64,000 nucleotides of DNA from Aulostomus chinensis (GCA_037954235.1 JBBMOA010000005.1:1877501-1941500); one strand, 5' to 3'. Numbered from the stretch's first letter, positions 13,440-25,255 are shown. Program-made: numbers and translations. The notes: generated by a model not told the origin, from the sequence alone.

Positions 13440-14177
13440 TTTTTCAGTTCACATTTTTAATTAAGGTTTAAAACAACCTTTGATAAAACATCAAGAGTTT
13501 TGTTCAACTAGTTTAGCTTTAGGTTGTTGTTGAGGCTTAACAGTGTTACAGGTATCGGAAGTGTATTTTACAGGAAGGCAGACAATGTTAATTTTAGCAG
13601 AAGCTAAATGCACAGCATGTCCACTAACCAAAACAACAAATAAACCCCAGAGCAGTTCTTGTAAGTAATTTCCACAACAGTGATAAAGGTGTGATACAAA
13701 CACGACAACAAAACAAAACAAAACAAAAAAACCCACAAATTATACTCTGCTGTTATAAAAAAAAAGATTTCTCTGAAGCGTGTACTTGATTAAATACCAT
13801 AACATACCATACATAATCAATTTCAATGTACTCGCTACAAGGTGCAAATCAAGGTCAAAAATACTAATAACCAACAAATTATTCATGAAATGAAAAAAGA
13901 CATTTTGGTGGAATCAAAGCTAACACATCCAATTATTAAAACAAAATCAGTCACAAACAGTGCAACAATGTTGAGGTAGATAAAGCAGAGGAAAGCTCTG
14001 AAATTACTTAAAGGTTAACCACTGTTTCATGGATCACTTACTGCACACTTGAACTGATCAACACAACATACTTACTCTGCTAACAGCTAACAAGTACGTT
14101 AAGGAAGTTCCTCTCTTCAGCCACCTTAGAGGTACGGTGCAAAGTTATCAATCTTAGCAGGACCAGGGATGTCTCAT
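13440..14177 (-). other. Probable 3' UTR of the minus-strand SAMD3-like gene
   Basis: AT-rich sequence downstream of the stop at 14178-14180, with no other coding signal. The end of the transcript is not determined. Confidence 0.4.
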
Positions 14178-14513
14178 TCAGGCACTGGTGCCTTCAATAT
14201 TGCTGAACAACTCGTTTTTCAAACTTAGCAGGCGTGGTTTGAGTGGTCTGTTATCATCAAGACACAGCAGTATTTTCTGAACCAAGGTAGACGTGTGGAT
14301 AAGTTTCTTTGGATAATCTAAATGCAATGCATAGATTAAGCCAAACAAGAGAAGAAGTGCATCAGCCAACCTGGGGAGACATCTCACAAGAATGCCATCT
14401 TCGATCACAACAGAAATGCTGTCGGAGTTAAACTGGATGGTGCCAGTGGGGTTGTCCGTTGCCACGGAGAGGAGAGCGACAGGAGTGTCCTCAATGTCTG
14501 GATCATCTTCCCA
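14178..14513 (-). CDS. Terminal coding exon of SAMD3-like fish multicopy gene
   Basis: On the minus strand a good acceptor (tattttgcag) precedes TGG at 14513, and the exon runs 111 codons to TGA at 14178-14180. The peptide starts WEDDPDIEDTPVALLSV and contains LLLLFGLIYALHLDYPKKL and LKPRLLSLKNELF. This matches my memory of the C-terminal exon of many predicted fish proteins labelled SAM domain-containing protein 3-like; their function is unknown. No catalytic motif is visible. Upstream exons could not be joined with certainty. Two other fragments of the same family occur at 30.6-31.4 and 61.4 kb. It could be a functional gene or a truncated copy. Confidence 0.6.
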   Translation of the reverse strand, partial: WEDDPDIEDTPVALLSVATDNPTGTIQFNSDSISVVIEDGILVRCLPRLADALLLLFGLIYALHLDYPKKLIHTSTLVQKILLCLDDNRPLKPRLLSLKNELFSNIEGTSA

Positions 14514-14999
14514 CTGCAAAATACACACAGACATACACATACAGAATAAAGTAAAAGGTGATCGAGATGATTCAAGAGGCTGGATTTGGGGTGATGCACT
14601 GGAATTACATGCAGAAATAAAGATGAGTTAACATTTTCTTGTCTTGACACAACACTTGCATGCAACTACCCAAGTTAACAGGCTTTTGGGAGTCATAATG
14701 ATTTGCTCTCTTGATCTTGACTCTAAAATCTCAGCCAAATGTGATTTGGGGATTTTTTCACATTTGTAACCCAGGCCCGCACCTCAGTACTCTTAGGCCC
14801 AATGTCTGTTTTGTTTTATAAGAATGAACACAAACATGCCTGCGCTCGGCCACTGTGCTCGAGTCTGCTTGAGAAGCTGGTCTCCGGCTTGAATCGTTAA
14901 CTCAGGAATGGAATACTGGAGATGTGAATGCATCTGTTTGACAAATAATATGAGATAGAGATATTCTTTCTCCCTCTATATTTCCCTTCTTTAACTCAA

Positions 15000-15117
15000 C
15001 TACTTTTTGCATTCAACAAGAGGCACAAATTTGTCACAGATTTCTTCAAAGCTTGGCCTTGCAAAAGGCAGTGGTGCCTCAGCACCAAACAGGCCGAATA
15101 GTTGATCACTGTGATAT
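15000..15117 (-). CDS. Exon-like ORF, possible alternative terminal exon
   Basis: Minus strand: an acceptor (gactccttag) precedes 15117, and the frame reads YHSDQLFGLFGAEAPLPFAR, then PSFEEICDKFVPLVECKK and a TAG at 15000-15002. It sits between the SAMD3-like terminal exon and the presumed promoter on the same strand. The composition looks protein-like, but I do not recognise a domain. Since it ends in a stop it could only be an alternative last exon, or a remnant. Confidence 0.35.
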
Positions 15118-15782
15118 CTAAGGAGTCAGATTTTGTTTGCTCCAAAGAAGAGAAACAACATGTACAGTATATATTGTGGCCATTGACAGACATTTGCGTT
15201 AAGTCAGGCAATACATACATTGCATGTCTTGAAGAACTGGGAGTCATCTTCTCGTAGGTATGAAGGGAGAGCATGTGCATATCACGCTGTTCCTTTATCA
15301 AAAGCAGGAGGAGATAAAAGTCATTTTAATTTGGGGGAAGCGACAGGAAGCTTAACATTGCAGCACTTGTCTGCAGCATCTCAAAACCAAGACAGTACAT
15401 GACCTAGAGAGAATGAAGTTTAACTTCCAAAAAATCACAAAGATGGTTTAAGCTGACAAGAATTGTTTACTATTGCACCACTGTTGTATTATTTGAAAGA
15501 AAAACATCTATCTAAATTTGTCTTTAAACAGCTTTTTTAAACCTTAGAGGAAAAAAAACCAACCGACATCCTATTTTGAAAGAAAACATGTTATTAGGAA
15601 TGCTTCAACTTTGTCACTTTGACGATTACTTTATGTCCTCTCAGACCTTCGCACGCGGATAGAAACATTACCTGCAACACACCAAGTGACAGGGATTACT
15701 CCGCCACCGCCCACATAAACCTGCGCGGTACTATTCTTTGTCTTAATAACACTGCTGTGTCTTTCAACAGACAAGAGACGTT

Positions 15783-15960
15783 TAAGAAACATTCATACTC
15801 ACCACAGAAGAGCGCTTAGCATTAGGAGAAGTCCCAGGCTCAGAACAATGCAGCTGACCGAGTGGATGATAATGGCCTCAGTCGCAAGCACGACCACGAA
15901 CTACCATCTTTGCTAGCTTGCAAAGGCGGCAAGTGCCCCAAATTGACTTATCCAATTCTG
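15783..15960 (-). other. Possible first exon and start region of the minus-strand gene
   Basis: On the minus strand, sequence around 15925-15803 ends at a strong donor (ctgtg|gtgagtatg, donor near 15802). Any ATG here opens only a very short frame, so the exon is probably non-coding. Inferred from donor strength and from the CpG-rich stretch just upstream at 16.13-16.18 kb. Confidence 0.35.
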
Positions 15961-16129
15961 CTGTCGTCAAAACCACAAGAACACAAAATATTCCTTTTCT
16001 GTGCACCGACTACAGCATTGATACACTGGGTCCTTGTAAAAAAAAAAAAAAATAAATTGTTTGTCTTGTCACCTTAACTTGCTAAATAATCCGTCAGTCT
16101 CTGCCAGGTTCAGCTGTTGAGAAGTCAAA

Positions 16130-16185
16130 TTGCGCCGGATGAGACCGCGCGGTGACGCCCATGACGTCACCACGCAGCGTTCTGC
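16130..16185. promoter_or_regulatory. CpG cluster with consensus CRE (TGACGTCA)
   Basis: A short CpG-rich stretch in otherwise AT-rich DNA holds a perfect palindromic cAMP response element at 16162-16169. It lies about 200 bp upstream of the presumed start of the minus-strand SAMD3-like gene. CREB/ATF binding is inferred from the motif only. Confidence 0.4.
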
Positions 16186-16356
16186 CATTTACTTAAAAGA
16201 TATCATTGAATGACAGTCATTAACTCAATAGTACTGATGTACTTCAAATTAAAAATGCATTACTCATTCAGAAAACTCAATAGTTTATAGTTTTTTAAAC
16301 TAAAAATCTGCTTTTGAGTTACCTGACCTCAATGACTTTGAGTTAGTAATACACGA

Positions 16357-17124
16357 CTATAGTCTGCTTTTAAACTCTGTGAAGGTAATGCCTTCTTTGC
16401 TTTTAGTTCTGTGTTTGGCAAATGGCTTGTACGACTCTGGAAGCCCTTTCAGGATCATGGCTATTATTAGTCCGTCACCAGTAGTTTCCTTCGCATTCCT
16501 CAGAGATGTCACTGCTTTCTCAGCTCGGATGATGTACTCTGTTACCGTTTCTTCAGACATCTTCAATGAGGTTAGTTCGGAGTAAAGCGCTATGATCCTT
16601 GGCTTACCATCACTCGCGTAATGTTCTTGTAATATTTTGAGTGCTTTTCTGCCGTCGTCAGTCGCATCTCTCATTACCAACGATAGGCTCTTATCGTTGA
16701 GAAACTGTATTAGCTCTGCGTAGCATTCTTCACTTTTGTCTGCATCTGGCTCTTCGTTTGGTGGTTTAAGTATTGTGTCCTTCAGTCCTAGCTTCCTCAA
16801 GTGTCCAAGAAGCTTAACTTGCCAACGTTCGAAGTTGTTTTCATCTCCATCGAAGACTAGCCTTTGCCATCTTCCTCCACTTGCACCGCGCCTGGCCCAT
16901 AACCTGTTGCCCTTTCTGCTTGTTGACCTCCCGTTCCTTGAGTGTCCATCACCACCAGCAGCAGGCTCCACTTGTCCACAAATTAGTAATACACCCTTGG
17001 TAATTGTTTGTGTCTTTATTCTGTGGGCATTACATCCCTCAGCATTCTTTTCTCGTGCGTGGAAAAACGAACACACCGAAATAGCGCGGCAAAGACCAAC
17101 GGAACAGGAAGTGCCCGCCCACAT
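16357..17124 (-). mobile_element. Ty1/copia-type Gag fragment
   Basis: A 255-codon minus-strand ORF whose residues from about 85 onward are a copia Gag (UBN2/DUF4219 type): LVFDGDENNFERWQVKLLGH, SLVMRDATDDGRKALKILQ, and LKGLPESYKPF near the end. The first ~80 residues are not Gag-like and are probably leader read-through. The frame stops at 16357 before any zinc knuckle, and no protease, integrase or RT follows downstream on the minus strand, so the element is a 5' fragment. No LTR pair was found. Confidence 0.8.
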
Positions 17125-18400
17125 TATATCCGGTGATTATTTCACAATAAAGGTAAGTAACGTCACATTGAAATTACGAAACAGTGCAAATACAATGACA
17201 TGAGAACACACAGCTCAACATGAAGCCACAAAACCCCACCAATAGGGAGAAAACACAAGGGCAAACATAGTTGGAATGAAGATCCTCATGGAGACTTAGG
17301 AATGTTGACTCTGTTGGGAACAAATCACTGAGACGAGGCGTCAAAGGGCTGTTCATGGCTGTGTTTTCTTGATGTTGTGGAATGTCCAACCCAGTCCATC
17401 TTACTGAGTTATAGCAGCAGGCTGTAGCGACCAAATGCAATCTGTTCCTGTGTGTCTGGGCTGCAGACACAAATTTTCCATTTTCTGTGGCACTGGCACA
17501 ACGTTCAAACTGAAGGGAACTCTCTTTCCTGCCTGAGGCTCATTTTTTTGGTCAGTCGGGATCAAGGAGCAGAAGTTGTAGAGTTTGGTTCTCGTTTGTC
17601 CTTCATTTTTGAACTTCAACTGCTCCATTACTCAACGTGTATTCATGAGTTTTTACTTCTTTATTGTAGTTTGATCAGTCTGCATCTGTCCGGTGGGGGA
17701 GACAACCGGCTGAGTGTTCCCTCACTGTGGATCTGAATATCTTGAACAGTTCTCAACACAAAAACACAAATGTGCTTTCTTCCTGAAGCTGGACTACCAA
17801 CCCAAAACCAACATTAGTAGAATCCAAGCTCAACCATCCAAACTAAACCAACCAACCAAGACATCCATAGCTGTCACACTGCAGGTGAAATGAGCAGCTG
17901 AGCTGAGGCGTTCATGAACATTTATTTAGCTGGATTTGGGAATTTGAATGGAAGGAAACGGGAAAACAATGTGACGTTGGATGATGAGATGAACTCAGAA
18001 ACTCAAGCCAGTCCCTCTGGGGGGTCCGCAGGAGCGCCTTGTCTGGTGGCCAAGATGATGTGGCAGCCTTGTAGCTCTGGTAGTTTCTACCACCAGATTG
18101 TGTGTGCGCACGGTCAGAGCTGGGCTTCAATTACGCACGGTTCTGAGCACAGGTACAAGTTGATTTATCCCTTACTTTGGGTGGCAATGTTCTTACGCCC
18201 TCATTACGCCCACATTTGTACCCTGAGGCCCCGGGTCAACACCTTAGCAACAAAGTATTTGGTTCAGCTCCATGACAACGTTTTGATTTTCTATTTGATG
18301 GACGCCATCCCAGGCCAAGTTTCAGACAGCACTTTGAAGCTGCAGGACACAAAATGGAGCTTTTTGTTCATTCGTGTGTTGGTTTTTTCTTTTTTAGTGG
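17125..18400. other. No recognisable gene
   Basis: Plus and minus ORFs here have no family motif and no good splice context. Unremarkable composition. Confidence 0.35.
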
Positions 18401-18403
18401 ATA

Positions 18404-18617
18404 TTGCTACCTGATATGTGGACCACTTTGGGCTCACGTCCAGTTCCCTACTTGTTCAGTTTGACATATTTGAACCAAAACTGGCCCACAAGTTTAACAA
18501 AGGTGGACCAAGTGTGCTACCTGATATGTGGACCACTTTAGGCTCACGTCCAGTTCCCTACTTGTTCAGTTTGCCATATTTGAACCAAAACTGGCCCACA
18601 AGTTTAACAAAGGTGGA
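18404..18617 (+). repeat. Direct duplication, ~113 bp, two copies
   Basis: The segment starting gctacctgatatgtggacca occurs at 18404 and again at 18517, nearly identical through caagtttaacaaaggtggacc. The only differences seen are a few substitutions (gggctc/aggctc, tgacat/tgccat). Confidence 0.85.
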
Positions 18618-18800
18618 CCTGGGGGGACACGCCGTCTGGAGTGGACACGTCAGGAAGCAGCTCCAACAGCTTCTCATCAAAGCCCTCAGCCAGCGCCTCG
18701 TCACTGAGGACATGCATCTCCATGTTCTCAGCCTCCCCTCCGTCAGAGTCCCAGTGGGAATGGTGCGTGGAATGGAGGCGGTTCCTCCATTGTCCCACAA
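18618..18800 (-). other. Possible unidentified exon
   Basis: The minus strand reads SDGGEAENMEMHVLSDEALA followed by EGFDEKLLELLPDVSTPDG, an acidic protein-like stretch with normal codon use, starting after a run that resembles coding sequence. I cannot assign a family and the splice borders are unclear. It directly abuts the 113 bp duplication. Confidence 0.25.
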
Positions 18801-19289
18801 CTCAGTGAAGGAGTCAGGCAGGCTCTGGCTCAGAGGCAGACTGCTGGATCCTTGCTCTTCCACCCTTTATTTCCCCCCTTTCCCAGTTGAGAGGAGAAAA
18901 ATCAGGAAGCGCCAAGAGGCAGGAATACTGCAAGGAAGTTCATCCGTTCCACTACCGCTGTCACTGGGAACCAGTCAGCAGCAGGTTTTTGGGTGAGGGA
19001 TCGGTATCTGTAGAGGTGGTCTGGCCCTGTTACCACACTGGACAACTGTCCAACCGTCTCCCACCTTTGTCAATTTGTGTTTTTATCTTCATTTGAATGA
19101 AAATATTAGTTGGGAATGATTAGTAAATAAAACTGAAACATCACGACTGAGTGAACGTCACTGCTTTACGGTTCCATTGAGAGCTGCTGAGGCTGGGTTT
19201 GTTTGGCTTTGCAGGTTTTTGATATAAAAACAGAAAATGGACAAGAAGAAAAGTGAGTTGAATCCATCTTCACACACAGAAAACACTTG

Positions 19290-19655
19290 CACTCACCCGT
19301 CCCTCCGGTGGGGTATCAGGATCAATCTAGGATCCAGACTGGGCTCGGGGTTAGTGGTTGGAGGGATTGTGGTCAAGTCTGGCTCCTGAGCCCTTTGTCT
19401 GTCTGCTGTGGTGTTTTGTCTCACCACTTCTCTTCTGCTCTTCTTTCTTCTTTTCCTCTTGGGTCTCAGCTGGAGGGCTTTCAGGTCTGAGCTTCTTGCC
19501 GCTTTCCTGGTGCCACAGTCAGACCCAGTCAGGGAGCCTCGTGTCCCTCCAGCACCTGAACTGCCACTGATAAGATGTTCCAGACGATGCTTGGAGAAAC
19601 AGTTGGCAACCCTTGATCCTGTGTGACCATCGTACACAGCAAAGAATGCTTTGGT
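19290..19655 (-). pseudogene. PPM1-like (PP2C phosphatase) fragment
   Basis: Minus strand, from about 19655: AFFAVYDGHTGSRVAN, then CFSKHRLEHLISG, matching the metal-binding VYDGHxG motif and following helix of PPM1A/B/N (FFAVYDGHAGSRVANYCSKH). After this the frame continues in Arg/Lys/Ser-rich sequence that is not phosphatase. An in-frame TAA lies just upstream (near 19660), and no other catalytic part is present. Best read as a decayed piece of the PPM1-like gene whose preceding exon is amplified at 1.2-2.1 kb. Confidence 0.6.
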
Positions 19656-19860
19656 TTACAAATTTGTTATGTTCGGCCTTTTGGACCCCACTCCTTGGTT
19701 GTGTTTTCTGCAAGCCAAATGGTTCCCTCGTTCCCAACCTCCTTATCCAATGTCTTTCCCTCCTATTCTTTTCCCAATCTGTCTCCCTACTGTCCCTCTG
19801 TAATCCTGCCATCCTCATTTGCAAGTTAGCTGAAAATTAACCACAGCTTTTAAAATGTAA

Positions 19861-19881
19861 TGTTAGGGTTAGGGTTAGGGC
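19861..19881 (+). repeat. Interstitial TTAGGG-like island
   Basis: Three tandem TTAGGG units. Similar islands occur near 21464 and 23657. Confidence 0.8.
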
Positions 19882-19899
19882 TGTGGTCTGGCGTCATCA

Positions 19900-21460
19900 A
19901 ATGAATCTGGTTTTGGGAGTAGAACAATGACGTTCACGAACCACAAATCTGTAAAACCTCTCGCTGGGTCGTCTAGGTCCGACCGTCATGGCTGTGCAGG
20001 ATCACACCTGATGACCCGGTCTTCACCTCGCTGACCTTCTCTGATGCTAACACTGTTAGCAGCGTGGATGTTAGAGTTCCCTCCTACCAACTGACTTGCT
20101 CTTAATGACTCGTTAGGATGGTGACGAGTATTTAGCTTAGCAGCCGTGCTGGTGGCCAGCTCCATTTTAATGTTTTATGTGGGGGGGGGGGTTGCCTCTT
20201 GGTTTGACCCTGCTGTGACTGGCCGTCTCACCTAAATTGATACAACATCACGTAAACTTCATTCTGAGGGTGACTGGTTTTCCAAGTGTTTCCGACCTGC
20301 TGCGGCTCCTGGAGTCTGGTTGCTCTGTGATTGGGTGTAGGTTAGGGTGGGGAGGGGTCAGACAGTCTCTCTCGATGACTCCCTGCCTTGTCCAACGACT
20401 TGGCAGTTGAATGGGGAGCCAAAGGCAATGCATGGGCCGACACACGTCAGAATAATTCATGCTCCTGTAGTTGATGGGTTTGGGTTTAGGGTTTAGGTGT
20501 TAGGGGAAGCCCCTGCCACTGAAGTGGGACAGGGATCTGCTCTGTCCTTCCTAGGGTTCTGAAGGGTTAGGTTTAGTGTTAGATTAAGAAAAAAGGAATA
20601 GGCCCCCTCTCAGGTGAGACAGGGGATGCACGGTCTTTCCAACCCTGGGACCCCACATCTTCTCAGTCCCAACCTACTTGGCGTGAGCGACAGCGCCTCC
20701 GTCGCACCACAGTCCAACCATCCTCTCACAAACCATGTTACAACTCTGCAGCAGTAAAGGTTACATTACACGCAGGGACACTGACATGCTGTGTCTGTCA
20801 GAGATGACAACATCAAGGTGCCTTTGAAGGAGAGACAATATGGAAGATCAGCTCAAGGCCAGTTTTTGGATGTGTAGAAGTGTTTCTTGGATGTGTGTAT
20901 GTTCGGGTTAGGATTTAGGGTTCAGGCATGGAGGGGGTGGTGCACAGTCCTCCCTGGTCCAAGAAAAATAATTTAGGATTAGGGTTCAGAATGGATGTGT
21001 GTGTGGGTTGGGGGGGGGGGGGTACACCATTCAGGCTCAAGACATTAAGTAAAAAAACAGAATTTCTACCACCCTCAGGTGTTCAAAAATAGGCCTTTAG
21101 CCATCATATTGATCAGCCTAGCATGCAACCTTTCAGCTTTTTGTCAGCCTTCCTCAGGCACAGCTGATCAAAAAATGAGTGGCTTTGCTTGGCTTGGCAA
21201 AAGCTGGACTACGTCCAACAAACACTTTTTCTCTTTTGTCTTTAGAATTATACTTTTGTGTTGTTCTTTCTATTTTGTCCCTTAAGTTCTTCCCCTTTTG
21301 GTCTTTAATTTGTGTTTGTCCCTTTTCTTATTCCTTTTTTTGGAGTCAAAGGAGCTTGACATTGATGTCTGGTAAAGCCAAGAGGGCACATGCAGGAGGC
21401 GCTGCCTGGTACACACCTGGCCAAAATTGACACAGAGCATTTCTCACCTTTCAGGCAGTA
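19900..21460. other. No gene; degenerate GGTTAG-rich sequence
   Basis: Contains G runs (20179-20189, 21011-21021) and scattered degenerate ggtttaggg words (20460-20580, 20900-20990). No exon supported. Confidence 0.4.
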
Positions 21461-21479
21461 GGGTTAGGGTTAGGGTTAG
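21459..21479 (+). repeat. Interstitial TTAGGG-like island
   Basis: Tagggttagggttagggttag, immediately adjoining the truncated end of the Notch-like EGF fragment. Confidence 0.8.
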
Positions 21480-21612
21480 TAGCCAGGATGGCAAGGGTCC
21501 TTATGGTGGCAGTACTCTCCCAGAAAACCTGGTGCACACCTGCAGTATCCAGGGCCATTGGTCAAAGTCACACAGGTAGCGTTGTTATCACAAGGCGCCC
21601 TGTCATCCACAC
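21477..21612 (-). pseudogene. Notch-like EGF-repeat fragment
   Basis: Minus strand: an acceptor-like ctctgcag precedes GGTGTGGATGACAGG, then the frame reads APCDNNATCVTLTNGPGYC and RCAPGFLGEYCHHKDPCHPGY before stopping at the telomere-like repeat. The cysteine spacing and CxPGFLGEYCxHxDPC are those of the first EGF repeat of vertebrate Notch proteins (nearest in memory Notch2/3). In Notch genes an intron interrupts this EGF unit, but here it is continuous. Only about one repeat is present, so it is a fragment or retrocopied piece, not a gene. Confidence 0.55.
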
Positions 21613-22129
21613 CCTGCAGAGCCAGATTTAACTGTGTGAAGCAGAAGACCAACACTAGAGGTTTTCCCAAGGAAAAAAAAAGGTGATTTGCTCCATATTT
21701 TTTGTAAAATCCACTTAAGGTCGCCAGCCCAAATTTGAGCTGTCTCCCAGGACGGTTCTCAAAAATGATCTTGTTGGATCTGGTTTTCACACAATTAAGG
21801 TGAAGAGATGACTTGTAGAACTACAAAAGAACCTTTGACACAGATCCTTCCACTGGGGTCAGAGTGGATCTATCGTCAATCTGAAATGATAATTTCAAAA
21901 AATGTGTTCTGACAAATCCAACTTTTTTTAAATAGTTGCGTCACAGCGCACAAGGAGTTCAATAGGTATGAAAGAAATGTAAATGCCACCAGCAACACAC
22001 ATTCAGACGGCGCTGCACATGCATACAGAAAGACGCACCCCCACAAGATCTAAATTATGCGCATCGAATCCACGCCATTTATATGATGCGCAACTGAAAC
22101 CTCTCACAACCCCCAGTGAACCCCCCCTT

Positions 22130-24230
22130 TTGTTCATAGTTCATACAACAAAAATCTAATTGTCCAAACAGTCAGTTCGCTTCCAGCTCGCGCATCCAGG
22201 AAACATCCAGCGAACAGAACGCAGAGGGCAGTAACAGATCGCAGTAGAAAAAAAAAATCCAAAGGGTGTCAAAGCAAAAATAAAAAGATCAACCAAACAG
22301 CGGTCGCTGGACTCCGAATCCCACGGCAACAGTTCTCAAGGGGGAAAAAAATGAATCGATCTCACCAGATCGGTAGTCCTTGGCTTGGCGAGTCTTGAAT
22401 CGTTGGTCCTTGAATCCTCGCTTGGTGACGTCTCTGCGGTCCGGGCGCACGAATCTCCTCGGGCTGTCCACCTGTCACATCTCCCCAGGTATCACAGTCT
22501 GTTACAGTTTTTAGGTTTAGTTTTTTCTGACCTGGTTCACGAGGAGATTACTTTTTGAAGGAGCAACCCTTGACTTGGCGCCACCATTCAAAGCTGTGAC
22601 ATGCGTCGCTGCCCTCATCGTATATGGTCCGCCCTCCTCACACTCCACGTCACCCAATATATAATCTTGGATGCGCAGTGGCGTTAACGGGCAGCAGACT
22701 TCTGAAAGGACTACCCCGCTCCCCCAGGACTGTACAGTGTAGGAGGGTAAAAAACTTACGCACATGCACATGTTCACTATCCATCAGCAATACGTGTTTG
22801 ATGTGATGTATGTGCTGCCATATGGGTCTGTTTTTAATGTGACAATGTCACAATGTTGAACCGTTGTTTCAACTGTGTGGTTGTTGAGGATTGTTTCAGA
22901 GCGCTTACACACCTGGAGACATTGTTCGTAAAAAATGCTATGAGAAAAAAGGTCATTCCAAGTTTTCCTCCTCTGTGTTGCCGCAGCAGAGGAAATTTTT
23001 CTATTTTCTTTTACTTCTCAGAGGCATTATGGCTCAAAATTAACCCATTCAATGCTGTTAGGGTTTATGTTAGGGTAGAATTTTTAAAAAGTCCAGTCTA
23101 AAGTAACAATTATGGTTTTTCAGTTTTAGGGATAGGTTAGGATTAGGGCTGGGTTGGGGTGAGGGCTAAAGTAAAAATTAGGCTAAGAAAAGGGTTAAGA
23201 TGAGGTTCAGGAACTCATTTCATCATATTTTGTTGCTTGGTCAAGTAAGTATTTACAGTATTTAAAGTGTTTTCATTCTTGGGCTCTTTTTGTCCGAAAT
23301 AGAAGTTGGACATTTATTTAACTTGTGGACGAACCAAACATTTTTCTTCTTGTTTTCCCGACTGGAAGGGGGAGGACTCATCATCAGTAGTGGATTTTGG
23401 TGTGCACAGGTGTTTCGGTCACTTGTCACAAGACACACTCGCCCAAGGGAGGCCCATCCAAGGTTGATCATGCCTCAATGTGTCTATCACCCTTTGGGGA
23501 CAAGTCCAAGACATCCCAATGGGAAGTGTAATTTTTTTTTTTAATTTTATGATCACTGATGTCCTATTTTATTGGGTTTTAAGTTTCCTAAAGTTAAGTT
23601 CATTTTGGTGGTTGAGTTTTGGGTTGGTATCATTTTGGTTGACATGTTCGGACTCAGGGTTAGGGTTAGGGTTATGGTATGGATAGGGTTTAGTGGCAAG
23701 AGTCCATGGTTTATTGGTGATCCAGGTGATAGAGCCAGTGGTTAAGAATCCAGGTTGCTGTGGACGGTGTCCAGTGGATGTGATCTTTTTCTGTTATGGA
23801 TTTGTGATGTGGGAGATGGGGAGATGTACTCATGGCATTGTTCATAGTGATGAGGTTGGTCTTCTGTAAGGTGGTGAGGTATTGTGAATAATTGAGGACA
23901 GGGAAGTAGACGTGGCATTGGGAAGGTGACTGCAGTTTGATTGATGTCTTCTTTGTGTCGTGATCTCTGTTGTTGATGCCAGTTGAGGGGTGTTTTTTTG
24001 ACAGACTTTCAGGAAGTGGTAGGCGGTGGCTCTGGGCTAGCTCTAGAGTTGGATCTGGGGTTTGTACCCTAACCCTGACTAAATTTAACCCTAATTGTCT
24101 CCACCTAAAATTTGGCCCTTAATTATAATAATTTGATAGCTCTGACTCTAACTGAATCACAGTCTACCTAACTCCGAATCACGGTCTACCTACCTAACTC
24201 TAACTAATTTGAATTCTAACGACCTGTCTA
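22130..24230. other. Low-copy region with degenerate TTAGGG-like words
   Basis: No supported gene. A third TTAGGG island is at 23657-23676 and the complementary CCCTAA words appear near 24066-24100. Two short minus ORFs (22289-22471, 22517-22777) have no motif. Confidence 0.4.
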
Positions 24231-24484
24231 AAATTTGGCCCTGACCCTAACCGCATTGTTAATCCCAAAGTCAGTCCCAATTCTAAACTTGTTCCTATCA
24301 ACTGAGGAGAAACTCCATAGAAAAATTTTAACAGGGAAAAATCTGAGAAACCTCAGGGTGAGGAGGGGAGGAGGATCCCTCACCTGGAGGGACAGACGTG
24401 CAGGAGATGTTGGTACAGAGAAGAAAACAGTTTATAACACAGAATGGAGGGAACATGGAAATGTTAGTAACAGTTGAAGAAGGA

Positions 24485-25255
24485 AGCTTCTGGAAGGGGA
24501 GGCAGGGAGAGCAAGCCAGCTTGATGGGGGACTGGATGGCAGACTGGTTCATGGGAGGGGAGGAAGAGAGCAAGCCAGCTTGATGGGGGACTGGATGGTA
24601 GACTAGTTCATGGGAGGGGAGGCAGGGAGAGCAAGTCAGCTTGATGGGGGACTGGATGGTAGACTGGTTCATGGAAGGGGAGGCAGGGAGAGCGAGCCAG
24701 CTTGATGGGGGACTGGATGGTAGACTGGTTCATGGAAGGGGAGGCAGGGAGAGCAAGCCAGCTTGATGGGGGACTGGATGGAAGACTGGTTCATGGAAGG
24801 GGAGACAGGGAGAGCAAGCCAGCTTGATGGGGACTGGATGGTAGACTGGTTCATGGGAGGGGAGGCAGGGAGAGCAAGCCAGCTTGATGGTAGACTGGTC
24901 CATGGAAGGGGAGGCAGGGAGAGCGAGCCAGCTTGTTGGGGGACTGGATTGTAGACTGGTTCATGGGAGGGGAGGCAGGGAGAGCGAGCCAGCTTGATGG
25001 GGGACTGGATGGTTGACTGGTTCATGGAAGGGGTGGCAGGGAGAGCGAGCCAGCTTGATGGGGGACTGGATGGTAGACTGGTTCATGGGAGGGGAGGCAG
25101 GGAGAGCGAGCCAGCTTGATGGGGGACTGGATGGTGGACTGGTTCATGGACGGGGAGGCAGGGAGAGCGAGCCAGCTTGATGGGGGACTGGATGGTAGAC
25201 TGGTTCATGGGAGGGGAGGCAGGGATAGCAAGCCAGCTTGATGGAGGACTGGATG
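24485..25255 (+). repeat. ~61 bp minisatellite, about 12 copies
   Basis: Unit built on gactggttcatgggagggga, ggcagggagagc and cagcttgatgggggactgg. Copies differ by point changes and short deletions (for example a shortened unit near 24880). ORFs over it are artefacts. Confidence 0.9.
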
